From positions 1 through 30,049 of the forward strand of contig DAOOVD010000030.1 of NCBI GenBank assembly GCA_035369845.1: DNA of 30,049 nt, given 5' to 3'. The DNA is from DAOOVD01 sp035369845. Its GTDB lineage: Bacteria; Bacillota; Desulfotomaculia; Desulfotomaculales; Pelotomaculaceae. The notes under the pieces were generated by a model that was not told the origin of the DNA, did no database searches, and saw only the letters and a program-made list of their open reading frames with translations. Both the position numbers and the translations under genes were made by a program. Below, in pieces: positions 1 through 7,631 of the stretch; position 1 is the stretch's first letter, and each line of letters starts with the position of its first letter.

Positions 1-45
1 GATAGTTAATTGTAACGTATCAAATTGGGGTTTACACAAATTATT

Positions 46-591
46 TTACAGACTCCTTGATTTAGCGGCATCGGCTGAGGATTTAGCCTGTTGGGCAGCG
101 TTATTAGCACTGTTGGCTGCATTGTATGCATTTATAACATTACTATTTAGATTGTTAAACTGATCCTCCGTTTCAGCCCAGGCTAGATTGTAGAAATCGA
201 AATTAAACGTTCCATTTTCAACAGCAGTACCAGATGTTGACATATAATTAGAACAATACGCTGTTAAGGAACCGATCCTCACGCCTCTATAGTTAGAGCT
301 TAAATAATAATCCCCTAATACAACAGTGCTTCCTTCAGCAATGTTCCAGGGCTGGAAAGCTAACTGTTGCCAGTATACCTCAGAACCATCGTTGTTAATA
401 AGATATAAATCAATGTACGCCACAGTATTGTAGTTCCAAGCACTAGTATGAGAAGCAGCATTGTTTTTATAATTCAAGACAATTCTGCCCGCTGTCATAC
501 CTGTCGGAACATATACTGGGTTTACGGTTGGTCCCGAACCATATGATGCATTAATATAGCTGTTACTTTTATTTACACCTGAAAAATTCAT
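46..591 (-). CDS. Asn/Ala-rich tail-fibre or pilus-tip-like protein, probable silent cassette
   Basis: The frame encodes 181 residues from an ATG at 591, but it stays open upstream to a TAA at 730-732 and there is no Shine-Dalgarno sequence before the ATG. Upstream residues read T-I-I-K-F-Y-S-G-S. The C-terminal third is a heptad-like Ala/Asn/Ser stretch (AYNAANSANNAAQQAK) that stops soon after KSR. The plus-strand neighbour has the same start pattern (I-E-F-Y) and the same Ala/Asn stretch, so the two are paralogs in opposite orientation. The composition resembles phage tail fibres and variable pilus tips. The lack of a start signal suggests a silent cassette that is expressed only after joining to an N-terminal part by recombination. 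Function is inferred from composition and arrangement only. Confidence 0.55.
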   Translation of the reverse strand: MNFSGVNKSNSYINASYGSGPTVNPVYVPTGMTAGRIVLNYKNNAASHTSAWNYNTVAYIDLYLINNDGSEVYWQQLAFQPWNIAEGSTVVLGDYYLSSNYRGVRIGSLTAYCSNYMSTSGTAVENGTFNFDFYNLAWAETEDQFNNLNSNVINAYNAANSANNAAQQAKSSADAAKSRSL

Positions 592-603
592 TCTAGCAGT
601 TGA

Positions 604-650
604 ACTATTGCTACCCGAATAGAATTTTATAATAGTTATGGTAGTGTTGT
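604..650. other. Candidate DNA-inversion or cassette-joining site
   Basis: Two paralogous reading frames diverge from this stretch. Its centre at 619-630 (ATAGAATTTTAT) is close to its own reverse complement (ATAAAATTCTAT), so both strands encode I-(E/K)-F-Y here. Flanking partial arms CTACC (612-616) and GGTAG (640-644) are inverted. This geometry is what is seen at the borders of neighbouring shufflon segments, where alternative 3' ends read away from the site. No second copy of the site was found inside the window and no recombinase is adjacent. Confidence 0.3.
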
Positions 651-1512
651 GATTGATACCAACAGAGGTGACCGGAAATCTGGTAGTATTACGTTTGAGT
701 TTAGAGAAAATGATTCTAGTGGCACAATATTATATACAAAAACCAGTTCATACGCTAATGTTACAAACTCTAAACTTACCTTTGATATTCCTTCTGTCGA
801 CCTGCCATACCCGGTTAGTAAAATTTGTGTTGTTATGATCCAAAGAATTATGGATGTCGATAATACTCCTAATCAACCTTTAAATAGTTTTACTTTCGCT
901 AACAACCAGGGTGGTTGGGATACATGGCAAATAGTAAATACCGACCAGATCGCGGCAGTTACGCTTGATACCGTTGAAGGGGCACGTGATGCAGCCAATA
1001 CTGCTGCAGCTAACGCAACAAATGCTTATAATGCTGCAAACACAGCAGCTACTAATGCTTCGAATGCTAAAACAAGTGCGGACACAGCAGCTACAAGGGC
1101 ACAGACTACGGCAAACCAGACTTGGTATGGTGGCAAGTACGGGGGGACATCGGAATCAACGGCCGATATTGCGGGATATATCCGTAATCAGCAACTTCCC
1201 AACCTTGAAACCAAAATCAACAACCTGCAAACTTCAATAACTAATATTCAGACGCCGACGATAACTAAAGTCCAGGGCCAAAACAGTGCTACTTGCACCA
1301 CCGGCAGCACATTCACGGTAGTCATATCAGCCACGCCGTCCAGCGGGGCCAGTTACCGCGTAACCTGCGGCTCGTTTGACAGCGGCTGGGTGTCGAATAA
1401 CACCATAACGATAACCAGCGACATCGTCAGCGGCGCGAATACTGCCACGGTGCAGGTGAAGAACACTGCCAGCAGTACGGCTCAGACCACATTTACGTTC
1501 TTCAAGGTCTAA
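604..1512 (+). CDS. Tail-fibre/pilus-tip-like protein with Ala/Asn repeat and Ig-like C-terminus
   Basis: The frame opens after a TGA at 601-603. The first conventional start is GTG 649, which has no ribosome site, so the true N-terminus may lie elsewhere and be joined by recombination. Segments in order are an N-terminal beta-rich region, an Ala/Asn/Thr heptad-like stretch at about residues 110-155 from GTG 649, a segment with TWYGGKYGGTSES, a short coiled stretch (LETKINNLQTSI), and a Thr/Ser-rich Ig-like end (ATCTTGSTFTVVISATPSS). It matches the minus-strand neighbour in its first residues and in the Ala/Asn stretch. It ends before an intrinsic terminator. A structural adhesin, tail-fibre or pilus role is inferred from composition. 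Confidence 0.6.
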   Translation, partial: TIATRIEFYNSYGSVVIDTNRGDRKSGSITFEFRENDSSGTILYTKTSSYANVTNSKLTFDIPSVDLPYPVSKICVVMIQRIMDVDNTPNQPLNSFTFANNQGGWDTWQIVNTDQIAAVTLDTVEGARDAANTAAANATNAYNAANTAATNASNAKTSADTAATRAQTTANQTWYGGKYGGTSESTADIAGYIRNQQLPNLETKINNLQTSITNIQTPTITKVQGQNSATCTTGSTFTVVISATPSSGASYRVTCGSFDSGWVSNNTITITSDIVSGANTATVQVKNTASSTAQTTFTFFKV

Positions 1513-1527
1513 CGCAGTAGGTCAGCA

Positions 1528-1559
1528 ACCTCGGGGAAAATGCCCGGGGGTTTTATTTT
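1528..1559 (+). terminator. Intrinsic terminator
   Basis: CCTCGGG pairs with CCCGGGG (one G-T wobble) across a short A-rich loop and is followed by TTTTATTTTAT. It sits 16 nt after the stop of the preceding gene. Confidence 0.75.
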
Positions 1560-1577
1560 ATATGGGGGTGTTGTCCA

Positions 1578-2324
1578 TTGTTTGAAAAACTAAAACAGTT
1601 TTTCAGTTTTCATACTGTAATCTGTCTTTTTTTGATAGCAGCATGTACTGCGATCACATATAATGCGCTCGCTTTTAGACCACCGATTCGCGCCGCGGAG
1701 TCTTACCTCCGTGCTTTGGCCGGCGGGGACACCGAAGCTGCTCTTGAGTTTTCCACTGGCAACGCTGCGTGGAGCGCTTCCCGTCTGAAGGAGATCAGTA
1801 TCAAAGCTGATGTTGACAGGGTAGGCCCGTCTGTTGCCGCCCTCGGACGTGGCTGGGCGAGAGTATCGGCGCTGGTCGAACTAACCCTGCAGGACGGTTC
1901 TGCCGACGTAGGCTGGTACAGTATAGACGTAGTAAAAACTGAGCAGGGCTGGAAAGTGGCGTCTATCCGGGAACATGAGCCGGATGTGTCAGGTACCGGG
2001 ACATTTGTTAAAAAGACTGATACGACATCTGCGGAGCAGGTTTTCAGGAGTTACATTGACGAACTGGCAACCGGAAACTTGCAGGGGTCTTTAAAGTACC
2101 TGGTCGGTCCGACACGGAAGAGGCAGGAGATTAGCGCAGCGGTGTTGGGGAAAGGAGCGGTGATCGGCGAGGTCGAAGAACTAAAAGCAGAGCCGGTTTG
2201 GAAACGCGGTAAGAGTATGTTGGTGAGGTTTGATTACAAAGCCGATGGTAGAGACGTTTCAGTAACAGCAACATATTACAAAACGAAACAAGGATGGAAA
2301 ATTACAAAAATTGTCCAAAACTAA
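1578..2324 (+). CDS. Membrane-anchored protein with two NTF2-like (DUF4878-type) domains
   Basis: The protein has 248 residues. The TTG start follows GGGGGTG. One hydrophobic segment at about residues 12-32 looks like a signal anchor with the rest outside the cell. Two tandem alpha+beta units follow, at about residues 35-135 and 150-248. Each starts with an Ala/Ser-rich helix (ESYLRALAGGDTEAAL and FRSYIDELATGNLQGS) and ends with a Y/W-rich strand pair of the form K-T-x-Q-G-W-K-V/I. This is the layout of DUF4878/NTF2-like lipoprotein-type domains, which bind small ligands or act as scaffolds. It lies between two terminators, so it may be a single-gene unit. The exact role is unknown. Confidence 0.65.
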   Translation: MFEKLKQFFSFHTVICLFLIAACTAITYNALAFRPPIRAAESYLRALAGGDTEAALEFSTGNAAWSASRLKEISIKADVDRVGPSVAALGRGWARVSALVELTLQDGSADVGWYSIDVVKTEQGWKVASIREHEPDVSGTGTFVKKTDTTSAEQVFRSYIDELATGNLQGSLKYLVGPTRKRQEISAAVLGKGAVIGEVEELKAEPVWKRGKSMLVRFDYKADGRDVSVTATYYKTKQGWKITKIVQN

Positions 2325-2325
2325 C

Positions 2326-2351
2326 GCCGCAAAAAGCGGCTTATTTTTTTT
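2326..2351 (+). terminator. Intrinsic terminator
   Basis: A perfect stem GCCGC/GCGGC with an AAAAA loop is followed by a T-rich run, starting 2 nt after the stop codon. Confidence 0.9.
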
Positions 2352-2363
2352 GAGGTGATAATT

Positions 2364-3704
2364 ATGATAGGCGTAATATATCTTCTTCTATCGCTGGCCG
2401 CAATTATGTTCTGGCTGTTCGAACCATCCGGCTGCTTCTCTGGGTCTTGCTCCGGGTACGCTCAGTTAGATTATTTGCTGGACCGCCCTTGGTGGCTTTG
2501 GGGGGCGGTGTTCTACGCCATGGCGGGCGCAATATGCCTGCCCCTACCTAAAAACCGTGTCACCGGGGCGATTTTAGCAGCCGGAGCCTTGTTCCATGCC
2601 GGGTTGATCTGGTACGGTTACACAGTTGCCGGGTCGATGTGCCCAGTTTGCTGGAAGTTCGTGACCATGGGCGCTCTATTGGCCGCGTTCTACTGGATCC
2701 TGTCGGACAGGCGACCCCTGTGGGCTTCTTACGTTTCCGCTGGGCCGGCGCGGGCGCTGGCGGTGATTGCCGTGGCCTTGCTCCTGATCAACCCGCAGGG
2801 ACAGATACAAGCCGGCGGCCAGGCCGCGGAAAGCCCCAAAGCCGTACCTCTTAAAACCGCGCAAACTAAAAGAGCGCCGGAGGTAGCCGAAGCCGCGGAA
2901 TGCTTCTTTCCGGTATCAACGCCAGACGGCACGCAGGTCTGCCTGGACATGCGCCAAAGACCTGCCCTGTTCTTTGCAGTGTGGTGTCCGCACTGTCCGG
3001 AAGCTTTAAAAGAAGTTACAAAGCTCGACCCGGAAAAACGCCCGTACATTGTTGTCACTTATCTGCGGGACGGTGAAGCTGAAAAGGCGAGGGACAAACT
3101 GGCCGAAAACGGCCTTGCCGGAGAAGCGTATTACCTGGCACAGTCTCCTCCGCCCGAAGCACAGGGCGTACCCACACTGGCGTGGTGGGAAGACGGCGGC
3201 TTGAAATGCGTTGAAGGGGCTGAAGCGATTGCGGAGAAGTTGAACGTGCCCGGGCTCCTGGGCAGCGCTGAAATCCCGAACCCGCCGGACGCCGGGGCGA
3301 GGAACGCTGAACTTGCAGCTTCCATGATTAACGGCACGGTGGTTCAGCCGGGCGAAGTATTCAGCTTTAACCGAGCCGTGGGGCCGCGGACGGTATCCAG
3401 GGGGTTCGTGGAGGGCCGATCGGTTGTGGAGAATGTTTATGGGGAGATTGAGGTGGTGCCTGATGTGGGAGGCGGAGTGTGCAGGACCTCCACGGCCCTC
3501 CTCCTTGCAGTGCAGGACGCGGGGATGGAAATGGTGGAGCACCACAGTCACAGCCTTCCCGTAAGCTATGCGGAGCCGGGAAAAGACGCGGCGGTGGCCT
3601 GGCCGTACTGGGACCTGGAGTTCAGGAACACGGCTGCGAAGCCGGTAAAAATAGTTGTCGTTTCAGAAGATGGAAAGCTAAGGATAGAGTTATGGCTGCA
3701 ATGA
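2364..3704 (+). CDS. VKOR-thioredoxin-VanW fusion protein
   Basis: The ATG at 2364 is 6 nt after GAGGTG, giving 446 residues. Residues 1-145 hold about five hydrophobic segments with paired cysteines (CFSGSC near 24-29) and the CPVC motif near 93-96, as in vitamin K epoxide reductase-like membrane proteins that reoxidise disulfide carriers. Residues about 180-300 look like a thioredoxin fold with active site WCPHC (208-211) and the cis-Pro motif GVPT. Residues about 310-445 are a VanW domain (GEVFSFN, VGPR, GGGVCRTST, HSLPVSYAEPGKDAAV). VKOR-Trx fusions are known and form disulfides in exported proteins; adding VanW, usually an extracellular wall-associated domain, is unusual. The predicted place is the membrane with redox and VanW domains outside. 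Confidence 0.85.
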   Translation: MIGVIYLLLSLAAIMFWLFEPSGCFSGSCSGYAQLDYLLDRPWWLWGAVFYAMAGAICLPLPKNRVTGAILAAGALFHAGLIWYGYTVAGSMCPVCWKFVTMGALLAAFYWILSDRRPLWASYVSAGPARALAVIAVALLLINPQGQIQAGGQAAESPKAVPLKTAQTKRAPEVAEAAECFFPVSTPDGTQVCLDMRQRPALFFAVWCPHCPEALKEVTKLDPEKRPYIVVTYLRDGEAEKARDKLAENGLAGEAYYLAQSPPPEAQGVPTLAWWEDGGLKCVEGAEAIAEKLNVPGLLGSAEIPNPPDAGARNAELAASMINGTVVQPGEVFSFNRAVGPRTVSRGFVEGRSVVENVYGEIEVVPDVGGGVCRTSTALLLAVQDAGMEMVEHHSHSLPVSYAEPGKDAAVAWPYWDLEFRNTAAKPVKIVVVSEDGKLRIELWLQ

Positions 3705-3795
3705 AAATATATTTTGTTTTTCACCGTGTTTCTGGATTTGGGAGTTGTTACGTTAAGAAATTCCTGCAAATATTTCCAAAGGGGAATCAGCTGAA

Positions 3796-6030
3796 TTGCT
3801 GAACTTAAGATACATTTTTCTTATTTTTGTTTTCGGTCTTTTCCTGGCCATTTCCCCCCGTCCTTCACCAGCGGCCACCTGGGACTACACCATATCCACG
3901 ACCGACACGCCCACGACCGTCGATACGACAAACACGACAGCCGTGGTGGACACCGTCAACCGGGAAATAAAACTTCCCCAGGCTCCGGCTCCCGACATCA
4001 TATCCTTCTGGCCCTCCGGTGAGCTCGACTACATTGTGCTGACCACTACCGGAGTAAAGCATTTTTCGTACAACGGCATGACCATGGTGGAAAATACCCT
4101 GCTGAACGTCAACATTTCTAACCCCCTGGCCCTGGCCGCACCCGACCCATTCCCCGACGTGGTGGTGGCCGACGCCTCCGGGATAAAGCACTTCAGCTTT
4201 TCCGGTTCGGCGATGGTGCAGAACCCTGCCCTTTCCGTAGCCGGCCTGACCGGGGTAGCTGCCATCGGCGCGGCGGGGCAGAACGACCTGGCCGCTTTAA
4301 TTGGAACTCAAGTGCAGCACTACATGTTTAGCGGCTCGTCCATGTCCCGGAATACCGTGCTTGAGCCGCAGGTTTCGCTCACTAACCCCATAGATGTTGC
4401 ATTAGGCTCAGGCGGCTACGACACCGCCGTATTGGAGCCGACGAGGGTGCGCTGGTTCAATTTCACCGGCTCTGGCGTAGCCGAAAACCCCGCACTGGCC
4501 GTGACAGGACTTACAAGCCCCGTGGCTATGGCCGTGGCTGATCCGAATACGGGTTGGGACGTGGCCGTGGTTGACGGCACGCAGGTGAAGCACTATTCGT
4601 TCAACGGCACGGGCATGTCGTACAACGCCACCCTTTCCGTTACATCCGGCCTGACATCCCCGCGGGCAGTTGCCGTGCGGCCCGGATCATATGACCGGAT
4701 AATCGTGGACGGCAATCAGGTGAAGTATTACGCCTGGAACGGGTCATCGCTGGTATACGATTCGAACAAATCCGTCACCGTCGCGAACATAATCCAGGGC
4801 GTGGGGTATAAAGCGTCCGCTGTCGTCGTGTCGAAATCTTTTAACCCTGGCGCGAGTGCCGTGAAGGTGAGGGTGAGAGCGACGCACGAGCTGCACAACA
4901 ACACTTCGGTAACCTGGTCCGTCACAGCGGACGGCACGAACTGGGTCAAGCGGTGGCGCGTGAGAGGGACAGCTTCGGGGACAGTGCTGGAGGTGTCGCC
5001 GGACAACGGCAGCACGTGGGCACCGATAGGCACGGCGAGCGACGCCCTGCCCTCGGTCGACAACGCCCAGCTCTGGGCGGCGGTGACAGCCGGCACGAGC
5101 GTGAAATGGAAAGCGGAGTTGGCAACATCCGACCCTACCGTGACGCCTAAGGTAGCGACCTCGCCCCGCGGCGGTGTGGCCGTGAGGCTGGATACCAACA
5201 GCGCGCCGAACGCGCCGACGTTGCCGAGCTACGGGACGTGCTTCACCACGACTACGCCGACTTTGTCGTGGACTTTTTCTGACCCGGACGCCGGTGACAG
5301 CCAGCGAGCCTACCAGGTGCAGATTGTCCGGGCTTCAGATTACGCCCTAGTGTTGGATAGCGGGAAGGTGATCAGCGGCCAGACTCAATACACTATACCC
5401 ACCAGCACCGTGCCGGACGTAGCCGGGCCTCTGTGGTCTTCAGGCGCATATCAATTTAAATACCGGGTGATGGTATGGGACCAAGCTGACACTCCCTCCC
5501 CATGGTCCAACTGGGGAGACTTCTGCGTGGTAGCGTTCGAGCGCCCCAGGGTAGCCGAAATAGTCAGCCCGCCGGCAGGCCAGATTGCTCCCGATCCTGC
5601 CAACCCGGCGACGCATATAGTAATTACTCCGGGAATGACTCAGGCCCAACTTCCGAAAGCGAAAGCCGGTGCTAAAGTGGTAATGCTTGTGGATTCAGTG
5701 GGGCCGCTGAACTCCGTCTCATGGATTTTTCCTTACGGTTCCGGCAAGCAAGCTACGGTAAATGTGCCGGTAAAACTCCCGGACGGGGTGACGGGCAATC
5801 CGGCATACCCTGCGGGTAATGCAGTAAACCGCTGGAGCGTGGAATTTTGGACAGACCCGAGCTTGGCGGTCTGCCCATCAGGAACAGTAGTGCAGATGCA
5901 GTTATCTGGAAACGGCGCGGCAGGAGCGGCTCAGTTAAACGCGCCACCATACGCAGACGGTGTTGTAGTAACACAAGGGAGTGTATATGAGGACTGGTTT
6001 GTGGTTCTTCAAGGAAGAGACGTAAATTAG
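3796..6030 (+). CDS. Secreted repeat protein with propeller-like and fibronectin-like regions
   Basis: The protein has 744 residues with a TTG start after AAAGGGGA. Residues 1-26 form a signal peptide (hydrophobic core, cut near SPAA). From about 55 to 330 there are at least six repeats of about 40-45 residues carrying V-K-H-(F/Y)-S-(F/Y)-N-G and N-P-x-L-S-V-x-G-L-T, typical of a beta-propeller built of FG-GAP/NHL-like blades. Residues about 470-570 hold a fibronectin-III-like region (SAPNAPTLPS...YQVQIVRASD...YQFKYRVMVWD). The remainder is a beta-rich C-terminal part. No sorting signal or transmembrane tail was seen, so it is likely secreted or held through the repeats. It is the last gene before a strong terminator. 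Adhesion or a surface-structure role is inferred. Confidence 0.7.
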   Translation: MLNLRYIFLIFVFGLFLAISPRPSPAATWDYTISTTDTPTTVDTTNTTAVVDTVNREIKLPQAPAPDIISFWPSGELDYIVLTTTGVKHFSYNGMTMVENTLLNVNISNPLALAAPDPFPDVVVADASGIKHFSFSGSAMVQNPALSVAGLTGVAAIGAAGQNDLAALIGTQVQHYMFSGSSMSRNTVLEPQVSLTNPIDVALGSGGYDTAVLEPTRVRWFNFTGSGVAENPALAVTGLTSPVAMAVADPNTGWDVAVVDGTQVKHYSFNGTGMSYNATLSVTSGLTSPRAVAVRPGSYDRIIVDGNQVKYYAWNGSSLVYDSNKSVTVANIIQGVGYKASAVVVSKSFNPGASAVKVRVRATHELHNNTSVTWSVTADGTNWVKRWRVRGTASGTVLEVSPDNGSTWAPIGTASDALPSVDNAQLWAAVTAGTSVKWKAELATSDPTVTPKVATSPRGGVAVRLDTNSAPNAPTLPSYGTCFTTTTPTLSWTFSDPDAGDSQRAYQVQIVRASDYALVLDSGKVISGQTQYTIPTSTVPDVAGPLWSSGAYQFKYRVMVWDQADTPSPWSNWGDFCVVAFERPRVAEIVSPPAGQIAPDPANPATHIVITPGMTQAQLPKAKAGAKVVMLVDSVGPLNSVSWIFPYGSGKQATVNVPVKLPDGVTGNPAYPAGNAVNRWSVEFWTDPSLAVCPSGTVVQMQLSGNGAAGAAQLNAPPYADGVVVTQGSVYEDWFVVLQGRDVN

Positions 6031-6037
6031 ACCCTAA

Positions 6038-6063
6038 AGGCGGGCTGCCCCCGCCTATTTTTG
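6038..6063 (+). terminator. Intrinsic terminator
   Basis: AGGCGGG pairs with CCCGCCT over a short loop and is followed by ATTTTTG, right after the secreted repeat protein. Confidence 0.9.
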
Positions 6064-6066
6064 TCG

Positions 6067-6090
6067 AATACGAACCAGAATACGAACCAG
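6067..6090. repeat. 12-bp tandem duplication
   Basis: AATACGAACCAG occurs twice in direct tandem just upstream of the ribosome site of the first HD-GYP gene. It may be simple slippage or a repeated regulator site. Confidence 0.8.
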
Positions 6091-6108
6091 AAAAGGAGAT
6101 GATCGCCT

Positions 6109-6645
6109 ATTAACGCATTAACCGTAGCCCGGAAAATCTTAGCATCAACCTACGCTGGCTTAGAAGCTCATTCCTGCCGCGTAGCCTCCTTAGCCCTGAA
6201 GGCGGCGAAGTTGTTGCAAATTTCCGATCCCGTTGTTTTCTCTCAGGCCGCTTACCTGCACGACCTGGGCAAAACCATGTGGCCGGAAAGCTTGTTCACG
6301 AAATACCCGCTGGAACCCCTTGACTGGGGGTTGATAAAAGCACACCCGCTGTCAGGTGAAAACATGGCCGTCGAGATTTGGCCGGAAGTTCCGCTCATGG
6401 TCAGAGCACTGATCAAAGGGCATCACGAGAGACCTGGCGGCAGGGGGTATCCCGATGGCCTGGAGGAACCCGGAATTGAGATCCTTTTGTTGGCCGCCTG
6501 CGACGAGTTCGACAACATGACCAACGAGCGGCCTTACATGCCGGGTAGAAAACTGCCCAAAAAAGATGCCCTGATGGAAGTGTCGCGGTTTTTTCCGGCA
6601 CAAGCGGTAGCGGCTCTGGCAATAGCGGCGATGGAAACTCATTAA
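6109..6645 (+). CDS. Stand-alone HD-GYP-type phosphohydrolase (likely ATT start)
   Basis: Carries the HD-GYP signature: an early His (EAHSCRVASL), YLHDLGK, KAHPLSGE, GHHERPGGRGYPDGL, CDEFDNMTNERPY. This family hydrolyses cyclic di-GMP or related nucleotides using a bimetal centre held by these His/Asp residues. The frame opens after a TGA at 6100-6102. No ATG, GTG or TTG exists before TTG 6211, which would cut off the first metal His. ATT at 6109 lies 10 nt after GGAG and gives 178 residues with the whole domain, so a rare ATT start is favoured. It has no receiver or sensor domain. It starts a cluster that ends with a second HD-GYP gene. Confidence 0.8.
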   Translation: MNALTVARKILASTYAGLEAHSCRVASLALKAAKLLQISDPVVFSQAAYLHDLGKTMWPESLFTKYPLEPLDWGLIKAHPLSGENMAVEIWPEVPLMVRALIKGHHERPGGRGYPDGLEEPGIEILLLAACDEFDNMTNERPYMPGRKLPKKDALMEVSRFFPAQAVAALAIAAMETH

Positions 6646-6664
6646 TAATCACAAATATTAATTG

Positions 6665-6704
6665 CTGACATTCTCCCACGGCTTCAGTCGTGGGAAAATG
6701 TCAG
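6665..6704. repeat. 16-bp inverted repeat (long hairpin)
   Basis: Arms at 6665-6680 and 6689-6704 match at 15 of 16 positions around an 8-nt loop (GCTTCAGT). The inner part TCCCACG/CGTGGGA resembles hairpins at the ends of IS200/IS605 elements, but no transposase of that type is near. There is no T-run, so it is not a normal terminator. It ends just before the ribosome site of the next gene, so it could control that gene. Confidence 0.75.
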
Positions 6705-6718
6705 GAAAGGAGAAGAAT

Positions 6719-6988
6719 ATGAAGAAAACCAGACCCAAGCACAACGTATACGCAATGTCTCCCAGCCTCTGCTTCACCTGCGCCAACGCTGTGCCGCAGT
6801 TGTGTCGATGGATAAGTGAAGGCGATCTTTCAAGCGCAACAAAGTTTTTCGTGAAAAGTCCCAAAGGTCAGTACAGAATAAAACCCTTGGATTTGTACTA
6901 CATCCTTGAGTGCAGAAACTACAAGAAAGGACCTCTGCCGGAATTGTTGCTGAGGGAAACCACGGTGAGGTTGCAGTTGTCGATCTAA
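6719..6988 (+). CDS. Small Cys-containing protein of unknown function
   Basis: The protein has 89 residues from ATG 6719, after AGGAAAGGAG. It begins with a basic stretch (MKKTRPKHNVYA) and has cysteines in CFTCANAVPQLC and one later Cys, which could bind a metal. There is a YRIKPLDLYYILECRNY segment. I do not recognise a family. It lies between the first HD-GYP gene and the P-loop pair with the same orientation and similar ribosome sites. Confidence 0.55.
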   Translation: MKKTRPKHNVYAMSPSLCFTCANAVPQLCRWISEGDLSSATKFFVKSPKGQYRIKPLDLYYILECRNYKKGPLPELLLRETTVRLQLSI

Positions 6989-7058
6989 AAACTTTTACAA
7001 ATTCCGCGTTTTCACCCCACCCTTAAAGCGGAATTTATCAGAAAGGAGAGAATGACGA

Positions 7059-7631
7059 TTGAGAATCGGCATAACGGGGGCGCCTGGCAGTGGCAAAACA
7101 GCGCTGGCTGTTCAGCTGTCAAAAAGGCTTGGAATACCACTCATCAGAGACCAGGCGCACCAGGCGGCGAAAGTGGCTGGAATAGATTTGGGTATTGTGC
7201 AAAACAGACGCCAAGAAGCTTTGGAATTCCAAAAAGCTGTCCTGATTTCACAGCTTGCTTTGGAAGATATATACAAATCCTTTGTAACAGACACAACTAC
7301 GATAGGCTGTCTGGCCCATTGGAGGATGCTGGACGGCAATCGCAACCGTGCAGACAAGATATACCGGAAATGGTGCTTAGAAAAAACCGACTACAACCAA
7401 CTCATATACCTGCCGCCCGGCCTGGAGCTCAACAGCTTTGTTTATAAACTGGACAGGGAAATAACGTGCGTACTGCAGGAAATGGAGAAACCGTTCATAA
7501 TGGCGTGTGGTACGCTGGAAGACCGCCTTGATATTGTATTGTCTGTATTAAAAAACCAAGGAAAGGAGACAGGTAGCATTGCGCATCGGTATAACTGGAG
7601 CTCACGGCGTCGGCAAAACAACACTTGCTGA
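7059..7631 (+). CDS. NadR-like P-loop ATPase/kinase (AAA_28 type), copy 1
   Basis: The protein has 190 residues with a TTG start 7059 preceded by AAAGGAGAG. The Walker A motif GITGAPGSGKT sits at residues 4-14. It is followed by IRDQAHQAAKVAGI and the FVTDTTTIGCLAHW motif. This fits the NadR/AAA_28 group of small-nucleotide kinases, which phosphorylate nucleosides or their derivatives; the substrate cannot be read from sequence. The last 18 codons overlap the start of the next gene, its paralog, so the two are translationally coupled. Its second acidic motif has Thr where copy 2 has Arg (DTTT versus DRTT), which suggests the copies have diverged. Confidence 0.7.
   Translation: MRIGITGAPGSGKTALAVQLSKRLGIPLIRDQAHQAAKVAGIDLGIVQNRRQEALEFQKAVLISQLALEDIYKSFVTDTTTIGCLAHWRMLDGNRNRADKIYRKWCLEKTDYNQLIYLPPGLELNSFVYKLDREITCVLQEMEKPFIMACGTLEDRLDIVLSVLKNQGKETGSIAHRYNWSSRRRQNNTC

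Noticed and set aside
3479..3802. 107-codon frame at the end of the VKOR-VanW gene
   Set aside because: It overlaps the VanW code in another frame and shows no domain or ribosome site.
4728..5198. 156-codon minus-strand frame inside the secreted repeat protein
   Set aside because: Antisense shadow of a GC-rich repeat region; no promoter or ribosome site.
6665..6704. Intrinsic terminator for the first HD-GYP gene
   Set aside because: The hairpin has no T-run, and the arms are much longer than needed.
7052..7447. 131-codon frame overlapping the first P-loop gene
   Set aside because: The P-loop frame has Walker A and family motifs; this one has none and is an out-of-frame shadow.
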